Source: Microtetraspora niveoalba
Lineage (GTDB): Bacteria > Actinomycetota > Actinomycetes > Streptosporangiales > Streptosporangiaceae
Direction of reading: 5' to 3'
Length of the DNA: 40,012 nucleotides
Assembly (NCBI RefSeq): GCF_001570405.1
Contig: NZ_BBYM01000055.1
Span: 1 to 40,012, forward strand
Program-made: the position numbers and the translations under genes
In this document: positions 1-8,193 of the stretch, piece after piece
Numbering within the stretch: position 1 is the first letter of the stretch
Layout: the number at the start of each line of letters is the position of its first letter
The notes under the pieces: model-generated
Databases searched by the model: none
What the model was told of the DNA's origin: nothing
The model's input: the letters and a program-made list of their open reading frames with translations, nothing else

Positions 1-1772
1 ACGTCCTCCACCGTCGAGGCGGGCGCGTCCGCCAGGTTGAGGAGGATCGGCTCCGCCAGTACGGTCTCGGTGTCGTCCAGATGACGGGCGGCGGAGGTGA
101 TCGCCGTCGCGTACCCGTAGGAGAGACTGCCTGCAGCGAGCCGGGCGGCAACGCTCGGCAGACGCGACAACTGCCGCGACAAGGTGACGCGCTCCCCGGC
201 CCGCGCGGAGCGGGAGCCGGTCGCCGCCGCCAGCCATGACCCGATCGAACGCCGTCCGAACAGTTGGTGGCCTTTGCCGGCCTCGGCTATCCGCAGCCGC
301 GCTGCCAGTGCTGCTTCGGCGAGATCGATCACCCGGGCCAGCGCGACGATCTCCGCCATCGCCACCTCAACATCGGTCTCGGCCTCGCCCGGAGAGCCTC
401 CCGGTACAGCTCCCGGCGCAGCCCCTGACGCAGTTCTCGGCGCATGCTCGGGCGCAGCCCCCGACGCAGCCCCTGACGCAGCCTCGGGCGGAGCCCCCGA
501 CGACGCAGCACGTGAGGCGTCCCCCGACCATGCGGCCCCCGGCCCCGACGCGTTCCACGACGCGCCCCTGAGACCGGGTGTGGCGGCGGTGGCGGCGATC
601 CGCTCGACGCAGGCGAGCAGGTCCCGGACGGCAGGCCCGGCCAACGCCGGGTCGGGCCAGTCACCCGCCCGGGCATCCACATCCCTACCGTCACCATCAG
701 ACGCAGCCTCCCGGCCGGCACCGGACTGCCCCTCCCGGCTCGCACCGGTCTGAGCGTCTCGGCCCGCAGAGGGCTGAGTCTCCTGACCCTCACCCGCCTG
801 ACCCCGGCCCCGATCCCGCTCGTGATCGTCACGCCAGCCCTCGACACGGTCCCGCCACTCGCCGCCGCTGTGCTCGCTGTCCTGCTGCCCATCAACCCGC
901 TGCCCCCGGTCCCCGCCCCGTCGCCCGCCGTCCCACTGACCGCGGTCCCGGCCGCCGCGCCGGGCAGAGGCAACCGCCGATCGCTGGTCGGAGGCAGGGC
1001 GACGCCCCTGCCAGATGCCATCCCAGGCCGAAAGGCCACCATCGTCATCTTGTGGACACCAGCGCTCGTCCCGGCGCTCGTCCCGGCGCTCGTCCCGGTG
1101 CTCGTCGCGGCCGTCGGTTCCCGCCCCCGCCCCCGCCCCCGGATCGGCCGTCCCGCCATCGAACACTGCAGCACCGGTACCGCGCCCTGGAGCACCGGGG
1201 CGAACAGCATCCAGCCCTGAGAAACCGAGCGCGGCGGTAGCGGGGCCGGTCGGCGCTGACGGCCGCACTCCACGAGACGGCCCCTGGCCTTCTGCCGGCT
1301 CAGCGATGCCCATCAGCCGCCTCGCCCAGGACAACGCATCGTCCCACTCGCCGCGCTCAGACCTGGCGGTGCCGTCCGAGGCCGGATCGAACAAGGACCA
1401 GCCCGGCGACGGCACACCGCCACCCTGTCCACCGCTCAGCCTCCCGCTCTGCCTATCGCCCGGCCTCCCATCGGGCCGGGCCACGGTGGATTGCATGGGC
1501 TCGAAACGGCGGACATCCGGAGAAGCGGTCTCACCGGGAGCACAGGTGGGGTGAGCCGGAACAGGCGTGCCGACGCGGGTGCGGGTGCGGGCACGGGCGC
1601 GATCGAGCAGCACGGCACCGTAGGAGTCGCCGGCGAAGGGGCGGGACCCGTTCAGCGGCTTGTGCCGACGGTGCGACTCCCATCGGGAGGACGTTGACAG
1701 CGGGCCGGCGGAGCGCACTGACGGCGAGTCACCGGATCGGCCTGAAAGCAGCACGCCGCCAGAAACAATCAT
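1..1772 (-). CDS. DUF222 (13E12 repeat) HNH-endonuclease family protein with very long disordered N-terminus; 3' end outside window
   Basis: The reading frame is open from an ATG at 1772 to the window edge (590 codons), so the protein is incomplete at its C-terminus. GGGAGG at 1781-1786 fixes the start. From about residue 472 it reads MAEIVALARVIDLAEAALAA, then a helical stretch with LSRLPSVAARLAAGSLSYGYA and VLAEPILLNLADAP. These match the DUF222 domain of the actinobacterial 13E12 family, whose members usually end in an HNH nuclease domain; here that domain would lie outside the window. Residues 1 to about 450 are low complexity, rich in Gly, Arg, Asp, Pro and Ala, with DERR repeats near residue 230 and Ala/Ser/Pro repeats near 425-450. 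Family members normally have only a few dozen residues before DUF222, so the leader is abnormal. The cellular role of the family is not established. The domain call is strong; nuclease activity is inferred from the family. Confidence 0.8.
   Translation of the reverse strand, partial: MIVSGGVLLSGRSGDSPSVRSAGPLSTSSRWESHRRHKPLNGSRPFAGDSYGAVLLDRARARTRTRVGTPVPAHPTCAPGETASPDVRRFEPMQSTVARPDGRPGDRQSGRLSGGQGGGVPSPGWSLFDPASDGTARSERGEWDDALSWARRLMGIAEPAEGQGPSRGVRPSAPTGPATAALGFSGLDAVRPGAPGRGTGAAVFDGGTADPGAGAGAGTDGRDEHRDERRDERRDERWCPQDDDGGLSAWDGIWQGRRPASDQRSAVASARRGGRDRGQWDGGRRGGDRGQRVDGQQDSEHSGGEWRDRVEGWRDDHERDRGRGQAGEGQETQPSAGRDAQTGASREGQSGAGREAASDGDGRDVDARAGDWPDPALAGPAVRDLLACVERIAATAATPGLRGASWNASGPGAAWSGDASRAASSGAPPEAASGAASGAAPEHAPRTASGAAPGAVPGGSPGEAETDVEVAMAEIVALARVIDLAEAALAARLRIAEAGKGHQLFGRRSIGSWLAAATGSRSARAGERVTLSRQLSRLPSVAARLAAGSLSYGYATAITSAARHLDDTETVLAEPILLNLADAPASTVED
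1062..1109. repeat. 12-bp tandem repeat inside the DUF222 gene
   Basis: Four successive copies of GCGCTCGTCCCG, the last with two changes, encode the repeated DERR motif on the minus strand. The array preserves the reading frame and is a likely site of replication slippage in the disordered leader. Confidence 0.75.
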
Positions 1773-1815
1773 CGGATGTGCCTCCCTTCACGCTCTGATG
1801 ACGCGGCCTGCCGCC

Positions 1816-1844
1816 AATATATCGCTCATACGTTCTATTGTCAA
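1816..1844 (-). promoter_or_regulatory. Near-consensus housekeeping-sigma promoter of the DUF222 gene
   Basis: On the minus strand TTGACA (1844-1839) and TATATT (1821-1816) are separated by exactly 17 bp. This is the closest match to the vegetative sigma consensus I found in the window. The predicted transcript start near 1809 gives a leader of about 37 nt that contains the GGGAGG ribosome binding site. The immediate region is clearly richer in A and T than its surroundings. Confidence 0.75.
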
Positions 1845-2199
1845 CGCAGAGTAATCACACATGTGCGTTTTGTCGCGAAGATGATGGGAGTCCTGTTGGG
1901 GAGAGTTCAAGATCTCCATGCTGGTCGACGATCTGGGCGATCAGGCTCTGTAGGGAGTCCGTCGTTCCTCTTGCCGGGGCCTGCCCGGGACCTGTGTTCG
2001 TTGAGCTGCTCCCCTTGATGCCGGAAGGGGAGTGGAGTGGCCCCGCACGTCCTGGATGTACTGCCCGAGCAGGTTGGTGATGCCGCTGATGGGGCCCCGG
2101 CCTTATATGCGGTGGGGATGACAGGCGAGGCGACCGCCGGCGATTGAACTGGTTACAAAGGTGGGGCTTTCATGGCTCGGTGTATAGCGGCCAAATCGC

Positions 2200-2390
2200 A
2201 GCACCGACCAGAAAGCCCTCAATACCGTCCCGTAACGCCCGGCTGAGCGAAACCGCACGCCCCGCTGCCTCATTGACGATGAATGGGCTTACGCCCGCCC
2301 CTACAGCTCAGAGGCCGAACGCCGTGCCGCCCTCTGCCCCCCGGCTGCACATGTACGAGCATCACCGCGGCACCAGGGTCCGTTGTCAAT
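2200..2390 (+). pseudogene. Decayed C-terminal end of an IS481-type transposase (rve integrase fold)
   Basis: Pieces of the conserved IS481 transposase C-terminus can be read across shifting frames. YRPVTPG corresponds to YRPQTNGK, then NRT, then DEWAYARPYSSEAERRAAL near 2278-2334, then LHMYEHHRGT near 2346-2375, which corresponds to LHxYNHHRGHTAL. Stop codons and at least two frameshifts interrupt it, and no terminal repeats or N-terminal part are visible. The remainder of 1850-2400 holds the DUF222 promoter and no recognisable gene. The family call rests on remembered consensus motifs. Confidence 0.7.
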
Positions 2391-2402
2391 GCCCGCCGCG
2401 CT

Positions 2403-3449
2403 TCACCGGACGACCCGGCCGCGCAGGATGATCCGGCTCGGGTGAGGCAGGGCCCGCGGGTCCAGCAACGGGTCGGTGTCGTAGGCGATGAGATCGGCGG
2501 GGGCGCCGTCGATCAGGCCCGGCAGGCCGAGCCAGGAGCGCGCGCCCCAGGAGGCCGCCGCGAGCGCCGCCTCGGCGGGCAGTCCGGCCCGGTGCAGCCA
2601 GGCCACCTCGCCCGCGACCGTGCCGCAGGGGTGGCTGTCTGTGCCGGCGAGTACGGTGACCCCGGCCTCGTGGGCGGCACGCGCGACACCCGGCGCCGCC
2701 TCCCACCCGGCGATCCACCAACTCCTTGTGGGCGTGGGTTCCGACGCGTACCGTCCCTTCGCGCTCGCCGCGAACACCGAGAGCGTGGGCACGAGAGCGG
2801 TGCCCTGTGCCGCCATCCGGTCGAGCAGGTCCGGATGGAGGTGCATGCCGTGCTCCAGGCTGTCGACCCCGGCCAGCACCGCGTTGCGGCTGCCCTCGGC
2901 GGTCTGGCAGTGGACGGCGACCTTGCCGCCTACGGCGTGCACCGCCTCGACGGTGGCCGCCAGCACCTCCAACGGCACCGAGGGATCGTCCCACCGCCAG
3001 TCGCCGATGACCTTGCACCAGCCGCCCGAGGCCCGCGCCTCCTCGACTGCCGCCGTCACCAACTCGTCCAGCGGGACGTCTCGCCCGAAGCCGGGGAAGA
3101 ACCGGCCGGGGGTGGCCAGCCAACGCCCCGCCGAGCGGACCCGTGGAAGCTCGGCGTCGTCGTCCACCCAGGCGGGCATGCGGGCGGCTGTGCCCGGCGT
3201 CCGTACGAGAAGGACGCCCGCTTCGCGGTGATCGAGCAGATCCTTTCGCAGCAGTCCGTCGTCGAAGGGGACTTCCAGGGAGTCCGTGCCGGGGTGGGTA
3301 TGGGTGTCGACGAGTCCCGGAAGCAGCCAGCCTCCGTCCACCACCGTCTCGGCACCCGCGACCGGATCGGTGCGCAGTACGTCCCCGTCGATCCAGAAAG
3401 TCCGCACTTCCCGGTCGGGCAGCACGACACCTCGCACGCGCAGAGCCAT
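2403..3449 (-). CDS. Amidohydrolase superfamily metal-dependent hydrolase
   Basis: This 348-residue cytosolic protein has the amidohydrolase layout. A short beta-sandwich start (residues 1-42) leads into GLVDTHTHPG, with metal-ligand candidates H50 and H52. K146 in CKVIGDW may be the bridging Lys, followed by H180 in VAVHCQT, H200 in SLEHGMHLH and D271 in AGTDSH. The C-terminal GAPADLIAYDTDPLLDP is the usual return to the beta-sandwich in imidazolonepropionase-, prolidase- and dihydroorotase-like members. Such enzymes hydrolyse cyclic amides, amines or peptides; the substrate is not predictable here. An AGGAG precedes the ATG by about 11 nt. It stands alone, beside the transposase remnant, with no obvious operon partner. 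Confidence 0.85.
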   Translation of the reverse strand: MALRVRGVVLPDREVRTFWIDGDVLRTDPVAGAETVVDGGWLLPGLVDTHTHPGTDSLEVPFDDGLLRKDLLDHREAGVLLVRTPGTAARMPAWVDDDAELPRVRSAGRWLATPGRFFPGFGRDVPLDELVTAAVEEARASGGWCKVIGDWRWDDPSVPLEVLAATVEAVHAVGGKVAVHCQTAEGSRNAVLAGVDSLEHGMHLHPDLLDRMAAQGTALVPTLSVFAASAKGRYASEPTPTRSWWIAGWEAAPGVARAAHEAGVTVLAGTDSHPCGTVAGEVAWLHRAGLPAEAALAAASWGARSWLGLPGLIDGAPADLIAYDTDPLLDPRALPHPSRIILRGRVVR

Positions 3450-3690
3450 GCTCGCACTCTCCTGTTCGTCTGAGTGTCACGGGCCGCCGCACGATGATGT
3501 CATGATCCCCGCGACGTCCCAGACATGGCCGAAGGCCGAAGCCCTCGCCGCCCGCGTGGCGTCGTCCGCGTCCGAGAGAAGGGGGCCGCGCGGCGGGGGC
3601 GGTGGAAGGCCGGAAGGGTGGGCACCGCCCGCGTCCGACGGAGAAGGGCCACGCGGCGGCGGGCGGTCGCCCGGAGCGGGGTGTCCGGGA

Positions 3691-4497
3691 TCAGCCGAAG
3701 GCGGTGGTGCCGGGCTTGACGACGCCGAGGAACGCGGCCACGAGGACGAGGAACCAGATCGCGTAGACGTACGGCAGGCAGGAGCGTACGGAGTGCCGGA
3801 TCTGCTGCTCGACCTCGGGGGAGGAACCCTCGGTCACCAGCTTGCCGAAGGCGGGGCCGAACGGGCTGAGCCGCCGGCGGATCATCACGCCGGACAGGAT
3901 GCACAGCGCGTACGCGGCGACCTTGGCGGCCAGCCACTTCGGGTTGGTGGTGACGCCGAAGGGCTCGGCGGTGAAGAAGACGTAGCCGGCGCCGGCGAGC
4001 AACACGACGGACAGGCCGTACCGGACGACGAGGTCCAGCTTCTGCACCACCTTGCCGAGCTGGGTCGCGCCGCGGGTGTAGTCGTAGACGACCAGCCCCA
4101 GCCAGCACAGCGCGGCCAGCCAGGCCAGGGCGACCAGCCAGCCGGGGAAGACGTCCTCGCCGAACGGGCTGAGCGACATGAGGGTCACGCCACTCGGCAG
4201 GAAGAGGACCAGGCAGATCCTGGGCGCCATGTCCACGGCGTGCATGATCTTGGCGGCGACCGAGCGGGCCGGCGTGGGCAGTTCGGAGCGGAGGATGAAC
4301 CGGCTGGAGTAGAAGACGCCGATGTCGCTCCCGAGCCAGTACACGAAGAGGACGATGTGCAGCAGGATCGCCAGGCTGTACGCGTTGAGGCCGTGGACGG
4401 GCGCCATGGGCGCGGTGGGCGACAAAGCGGTGGGCAGGGCGGTGGGCAGGGCGGTGGACAAGGCCGGGGACAGGGCGGGGAACAGGGTGAGGGGCAC
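3691..4497 (-). CDS. Six-helix integral membrane protein of unknown function
   Basis: The 268-residue product has six predicted membrane segments at about residues 40-66, 91-110, 118-140, 155-175, 187-208 and 240-262. The first carries LLHIVLFVYWLGSDIG and is followed by MHAVDMAPR before the second. A His-plus-WLG arrangement in the first helix recalls the CopD/HemJ-like superfamily, but I cannot assign it securely. The GTG start has GGGAG seven bases upstream; a later ATG at 4407 has no such site, so I keep the longer form. Its first 30 residues are a degenerate Ala-Leu-Pro-Thr repeat encoded by 12-bp DNA repeats and could be a recent expansion. No partner genes suggest a role. Confidence 0.7.
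   Translation of the reverse strand: MPLTLFPALSPALSTALPTALPTALSPTAPMAPVHGLNAYSLAILLHIVLFVYWLGSDIGVFYSSRFILRSELPTPARSVAAKIMHAVDMAPRICLVLFLPSGVTLMSLSPFGEDVFPGWLVALAWLAALCWLGLVVYDYTRGATQLGKVVQKLDLVVRYGLSVVLLAGAGYVFFTAEPFGVTTNPKWLAAKVAAYALCILSGVMIRRRLSPFGPAFGKLVTEGSSPEVEQQIRHSVRSCLPYVYAIWFLVLVAAFLGVVKPGTTAFG
4429..4490. repeat. Degenerate 12-bp repeat at the 5' end of the membrane-protein gene
   Basis: Two exact copies of GGTGGGCAGGGC (4429-4452) are followed by about three diverged copies. On the minus strand they encode alternating Ala-Leu-Pro-Thr and Ala-Leu-Ser-Pro units in the N-terminus of the membrane protein. Confidence 0.65.
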
Positions 4498-4688
4498 GAG
4501 GGCACTCCCGGAAGAGATGACCGTGACCGGATCACCGGGGGAGCGTCTGACGAATGCCGCCCGTCGCGAGTGCGGACCCGGTGGTCACGACGGTCACCCG
4601 CCGGGCCCGGAGGCCCCATCGGCCCGACATCCCGCGCAGGGTCCCCGGTCCCAGACACGACGGTCCCGCTGACCGGGAGCCGGCGGAG

Positions 4689-4799
4689 CCGTCCTGTCGG
4701 CTCGGTGCCACTTGAACCGTCCTGCCGGCCCGGCGCCACTGGAACCGTCCTGCCGACCCGGCGCCACCGGAACCCTCCTGTCGGCCCGGTGCCGCCGGC
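4689..4799. repeat. Four tandem 28-bp repeats in the 4498-5185 intergenic region
   Basis: CCGTCCTG, or CCCTCCTG in the last copy, recurs at 4689, 4717, 4745 and 4773 within diverged 28-bp units that share CCGGCCCGGCGCCAC-type interiors. There are no spacers between units, so this is not a CRISPR array. The unit length is not a multiple of three, which argues against coding use. It lies in the 690-bp gap between the bicupin and the membrane protein, where I see no gene. Confidence 0.75.
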
Positions 4800-4947
4800 G
4801 TGAAGATCCCGCGTGCCGAGGGGCCGCTGGACGAAGGCGATCCGGCGAAGCCGAACGGGGGACGGAGCTCCGGCCGGCAGGTCCCGGACCCGCGGGAACT
4901 CCGCACAAGACTGGGAGTTCCCGCGGGCGGGGCGACAAGCAGGTCGG

Positions 4948-5078
4948 GTGAGCCGGTGGCGTGAGGCGGTGCGGTGGGGGGGTGGGGTGAGCCGGTGGCG
5001 TGAGGCGATGGGTGAGCCGGTGGCGTGACGCGGTGCGGTGAGGCGGTGCGGTGAGGCGATGGGGTGAGCCGGTGCGGC
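4948..5078. repeat. G-rich dispersed repeats downstream of the bicupin gene
   Basis: GTGAGCCGGTGGCGTGAGGC occurs at 4948-4967 and 4987-5006, with a one-base variant at 5012-5031 and a truncated copy at 5064-5078. GCGGTGAG blocks lie between them. The strand is strongly G-biased, with runs of four or more G near 4975-4986. Apart from these and the 28-bp array, the 4498-5185 interval shows nothing recognisable. Confidence 0.65.
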
Positions 5079-5185
5079 GCCGTGTGGGCCGTGCGCGGCG
5101 GGGCATGGTGGGTCAGACGCGCACCCGGTGCCCGGACACGTGGTCGCGTGGTTCTGGGCGGATGAGGTGCGTGGGGGTGGGACGG

Positions 5186-6448
5186 CTACATGCCGTCGCC
5201 GTCCCACCGGCCGCGGGACCGGCTGCGGACGGGGAGGGTGGAGATGATGGGCGCCGGGATGTGGTCGCCCTGCTTCCACGGCCGTCCCGTGGCCCAGTTG
5301 TGCGCGCCCGCGTCGGTGCGCTCGTCGGCGTGCTCCAGGGAGGCGGGGTCGGCGCCCCAGTCGAACGCCGGCGCGTCGTGCCCGTGGTCGTGCCCGTGCC
5401 CGTGCGCGTGGTCGTGCCCGTGCGCGTGGGAATGGCCGTGGTCGCCGTGGCCGCCCTGGAGGTTGGCGGCGTCCAGGGCCTTGGCGATGGCGATCAGGCT
5501 CTTGTCGACGCCCTGGCCGTGCTGCACGTACTCGGCGTCGGGCTCGCCCTGGTCACGCTGGAACTGCCAGGAGGCGGTGAGGTCGGCGATGTCCTTCTCG
5601 GTGCGCCAGGTGGGGCCGGAGCCGAGGTCGTGTGTGGACTGCGACCAGCGCATGCGGCCGCCGTTCGGGCCGTAGTTGACCGCCTCGCCGCCCCAGCGCA
5701 GCCATTCGTTCTGGGTGTACCAGTTCTGCAGCTCGCCGTCGGAGCGCAGCAGCCAGGTCGCGCCGCCCTCCATGGTGGTGAAGTGGCCGTGCTTGACGCG
5801 GGCGGGCCGGAAGAAGTACGTGCCCAGGTCCAGGGTGCCGAAGTTGTACTCCATGTGGCCCTGGGTGGTGTACGCCTCCTCGTAGCAGGGGTGGTGGGCC
5901 AGCCGGTGGTCGGCCCAGCCCTCCTGCGCGTGCACGAGGCGGGTGTAGAAGCCGGTGACCGGGTCCACGTGCAGGTACTTGATGAAGAGGCCGGGCATGG
6001 GGCCGGGGTTCGGCACCGCGTCCCAGTCCATGGCCTCGCTGTCGATGACGATGACGTCCTCGCGGGCGCCGTCCCAGCGCGGCGCGTTCAGGTTGTCGAC
6101 GCGGTCGAAGCCCGCGTCGCCGTACTCGCGGTAGTGCAGGATCCGGGTGCCCTCGGCGAAGGTGATCGCGTCGGTCGGCACGCCCTTGGGGGCGTAGACG
6201 TAGCCGCCCTTGCCGATCTCGCGCCCGCCGTACGTCATCGAGCCCTCGAGCACGTAGTACTCGGTGTTCGCGTGGTGGATGCCCGGACCGCGGCCCCAGC
6301 CGGTGTGGAAGTCGATCCGGAGCGAGGAGGAGCCGTCCTCCTCGTCCACCGAGAGCCTGCGCTCACTGGCCCGCCCCTCGCCACCGACGAGCTCGGCGCC
6401 GTGCCATACGTAGTCGTCTTCCTGGATCAGCTCGACATGGGGACGCAC
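5186..6448 (-). CDS. Bicupin (DUF4437-like) with a His-rich metal-binding tail
   Basis: The 420-residue cytosolic protein has two cupin-type halves. The first (about 45-110) contains GIHHANTEYYVLEGSM and GGYVYAPKGVP. The second (about 180-260) contains HPCYEEAYTTQGHMEY, YFFRPARVKHGHF and TWLLRSDG. Conserved His and Glu residues suit a bound Mn, Fe or Ni ion. Residues 334-358 hold 12 His in 25, mostly alternating with Gly, Asp or Ala, as in the metal-storage segments of HypB, UreE or SlyD. The GTG start is preceded by AAGGA seven bases upstream. Cupins of this kind are often dioxygenases or isomerases, or act as sensors; which applies is unknown. It is the last of three minus-strand genes of the island, with a palindrome in its upstream region suggesting its own promoter. 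Confidence 0.75.
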   Translation of the reverse strand: MRPHVELIQEDDYVWHGAELVGGEGRASERRLSVDEEDGSSSLRIDFHTGWGRGPGIHHANTEYYVLEGSMTYGGREIGKGGYVYAPKGVPTDAITFAEGTRILHYREYGDAGFDRVDNLNAPRWDGAREDVIVIDSEAMDWDAVPNPGPMPGLFIKYLHVDPVTGFYTRLVHAQEGWADHRLAHHPCYEEAYTTQGHMEYNFGTLDLGTYFFRPARVKHGHFTTMEGGATWLLRSDGELQNWYTQNEWLRWGGEAVNYGPNGGRMRWSQSTHDLGSGPTWRTEKDIADLTASWQFQRDQGEPDAEYVQHGQGVDKSLIAIAKALDAANLQGGHGDHGHSHAHGHDHAHGHGHDHGHDAPAFDWGADPASLEHADERTDAGAHNWATGRPWKQGDHIPAPIISTLPVRSRSRGRWDGDGM

Positions 6449-6478
6449 TGTGATGTCCTTCCGGTGGGCTCGACGCTG

Positions 6479-6504
6479 TGTTCCGTTATGTGAAACGGCG
6501 TTTC
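6479..6504. promoter_or_regulatory. Palindromic operator candidate upstream of the bicupin
   Basis: A perfect 13-bp palindrome, GAAACGGCGTTTC, lies at 6492-6504, with a TGTTCCG half-site beside it at 6479-6485. Both lie 31-56 bp before the bicupin GTG. The GTTCC/GGAAC core recurs at the other two upstream regions of the island. Confidence 0.45.
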
Positions 6505-6546
6505 CGTGTATTGGAGGTTAATTGTCTGAGGTTTGAGGGTCAAGGG

Positions 6547-8094
6547 TCAGGACGCTCCGGTCTTCGGCCGCAGATCGCGCTTGACGATCTTCCCGGCCGC
6601 GTTCCTGGGGAGCGCGTCGACGACCTCCCATCGCCTGGGCACCTTGTAGCCCGCCAGGCTGGTGCGGCAGTGCGCCTCCAGCCGGGCGGCCAGGTCGTCC
6701 GAGGCGTCGCCGCCGCGGAGCACGACGTACGCCATGACCTCCTCGCCCCAGGTCTCGGAGGGCGCGCCGACCACGGCGGCCTCGGCGACGGAGGCGTGCG
6801 CGGCCAGCACGTCCTCGATCTCGCGCGGGTACACGTTGAGCCCGCCTGAGATGATCATGTCCTTCTTCCTGTCGACGATGTGGACGTAACCCTCCTCGTC
6901 GCGGATCACGATGTCGCCGCAGGTGAGGAAGCCGTCGTCCGTGGTGCACGCGGCCGTCGCCTCGGGGTCGCCGAGATAGCCGTTCATGAGGAACGGGGAC
7001 CGGCTGAACAGCTCGCCCGGCTGCCCCGGGCCGACCGGGTTCCCGTCCGGGTCGACGATCCGCAGCTCCGTCATGTACCAGGCGTGGCCGACCGAGCCGG
7101 GCTTGCGGTGCTGGTCCACCGGGCGGAGGTTGGTGACGATGCCCGCCTCGGTGGATCCGTACAGCTCGTGCACGCCGCGGCCCGGGAACGTCTCCATGAC
7201 CCACTGCTTGAGCGGCCAGGGCAGCGCGGCGGCGTTGAAGTACAACGTGTCCAGGCTGCCGAGGTCCCTGGCCGCGAGCGCCGCGCCGTCCAGCGCGCGG
7301 AGCATCTGCGCGTGCGTCGGCACCAGGAACGCGGACTGCGCGCGGTCGCGCTCCACGAGGTGGAGCAGCGCCTCGGGATCCCATTTGCGGAGCATCGTCA
7401 CCGTGCCGCCGGTGTACACGGGGGCGTACCCGAAGGCGAAGCCGGCGCCGTGGTACATCGGGGCGACCGCGACGGACACCCGGCCGTTGCCGAGTCCCCA
7501 CTCCATCGCCGAGCAGTAGAACGTGAGGGACCTGCTCCGGTGGCTGATCAGCACGCCCTTGGGCCGCCCGGTCGTGCCCGAGGTGTAGGTGACGCAGAAC
7601 GGGTCGAGCTCGTCCACCGGCACCGCCGGGTCCACCGCCCGCGCGCCGGCCAGCGCCTCCTCGTACGGGAGTCCGGCCTGGACGCCGTCGATGGAGAGCG
7701 CGAGGAGCCTCAGCTCCTCGATCGCGTCGCCCACGACGGGGGCGAGCGCGTCGTCCAGGACGACGGCCCGCGCCTCCGAGTGCTCCAGGATGTACCGCGC
7801 CTCGGACGGGGTGAGCCGGGGGTTGAGCGGGACCATGACCAGGCCCGCCTTGGCGATCCCGGCGGCGATCTCGGGGTATTCGAGCCGGTTGCCGAGCAGC
7901 ACCGCTACCCGCAGACCGGGGGTGAGGCCGCGGGCGAGGAGCGCGGCGGCCAGGCGGTTGGAACGTTCGTCGAGCGCGGCGTAGGTGAGGGTGCGGTCGC
8001 CGTCGATGACGGCGGTCGCCCCCGGGGTGGCGCGGGCGAACTCGCGTACGCCGCCCGCGATCGACAGAGGGGCGCCTCCACGATGGACGGGCAT
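6547..8094 (-). CDS. AMP-dependent acyl-CoA synthetase/ligase (ANL superfamily)
   Basis: This 515-residue enzyme should activate a carboxylic acid to its acyl-AMP and then to the CoA thioester. It has every ANL signature: P-loop TSGTTGRPKG at 171-180, adenine-binding LYGSTEAG at 311-318, ribose-binding Asp in TCGDIV near 393, hinge and CoA-pocket segment DRKKDMIISGG at 408-418, and catalytic K502 in LPRNAAGKIVKRDLR. Length and order match medium-chain or aromatic acyl-CoA ligases; the acid cannot be read from sequence. AAGGAAG precedes the ATG at 8094 by a few bases. It sits between the bicupin and the VOC protein on the same strand, with about 100 bp on each side, so it may be cotranscribed or separately promoted. 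In context it would prime an acid product of the island's pathway for further breakdown. Confidence 0.93.
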   Translation of the reverse strand: MPVHRGGAPLSIAGGVREFARATPGATAVIDGDRTLTYAALDERSNRLAAALLARGLTPGLRVAVLLGNRLEYPEIAAGIAKAGLVMVPLNPRLTPSEARYILEHSEARAVVLDDALAPVVGDAIEELRLLALSIDGVQAGLPYEEALAGARAVDPAVPVDELDPFCVTYTSGTTGRPKGVLISHRSRSLTFYCSAMEWGLGNGRVSVAVAPMYHGAGFAFGYAPVYTGGTVTMLRKWDPEALLHLVERDRAQSAFLVPTHAQMLRALDGAALAARDLGSLDTLYFNAAALPWPLKQWVMETFPGRGVHELYGSTEAGIVTNLRPVDQHRKPGSVGHAWYMTELRIVDPDGNPVGPGQPGELFSRSPFLMNGYLGDPEATAACTTDDGFLTCGDIVIRDEEGYVHIVDRKKDMIISGGLNVYPREIEDVLAAHASVAEAAVVGAPSETWGEEVMAYVVLRGGDASDDLAARLEAHCRTSLAGYKVPRRWEVVDALPRNAAGKIVKRDLRPKTGAS

Positions 8095-8193
8095 GCTACT
8101 TCCTTCCCTGCGGCCGTCGCCGCTTTGACGTAAGCGATATATCCGAAATAACCGGCATTTTGGGACGAGGTCTCACTGCGAGGGACAGGACGG

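Noticed and set aside
329-1273. 314-codon open frame on the minus strand
   Set aside because: It overlaps the DUF222 frame in a different phase. The DUF222 frame has a ribosome binding site, a promoter and a recognisable domain; this one has none.
4689-4799. CRISPR array
   Set aside because: The 28-bp units are directly contiguous, diverged and without spacers, and no cas genes are near.
4185-5279. 364-codon minus-strand frame across the repeat-rich gap
   Set aside because: Its product is His/Pro/Arg/Thr repeats from the noncoding repeat blocks, and its ends overlap two real genes.
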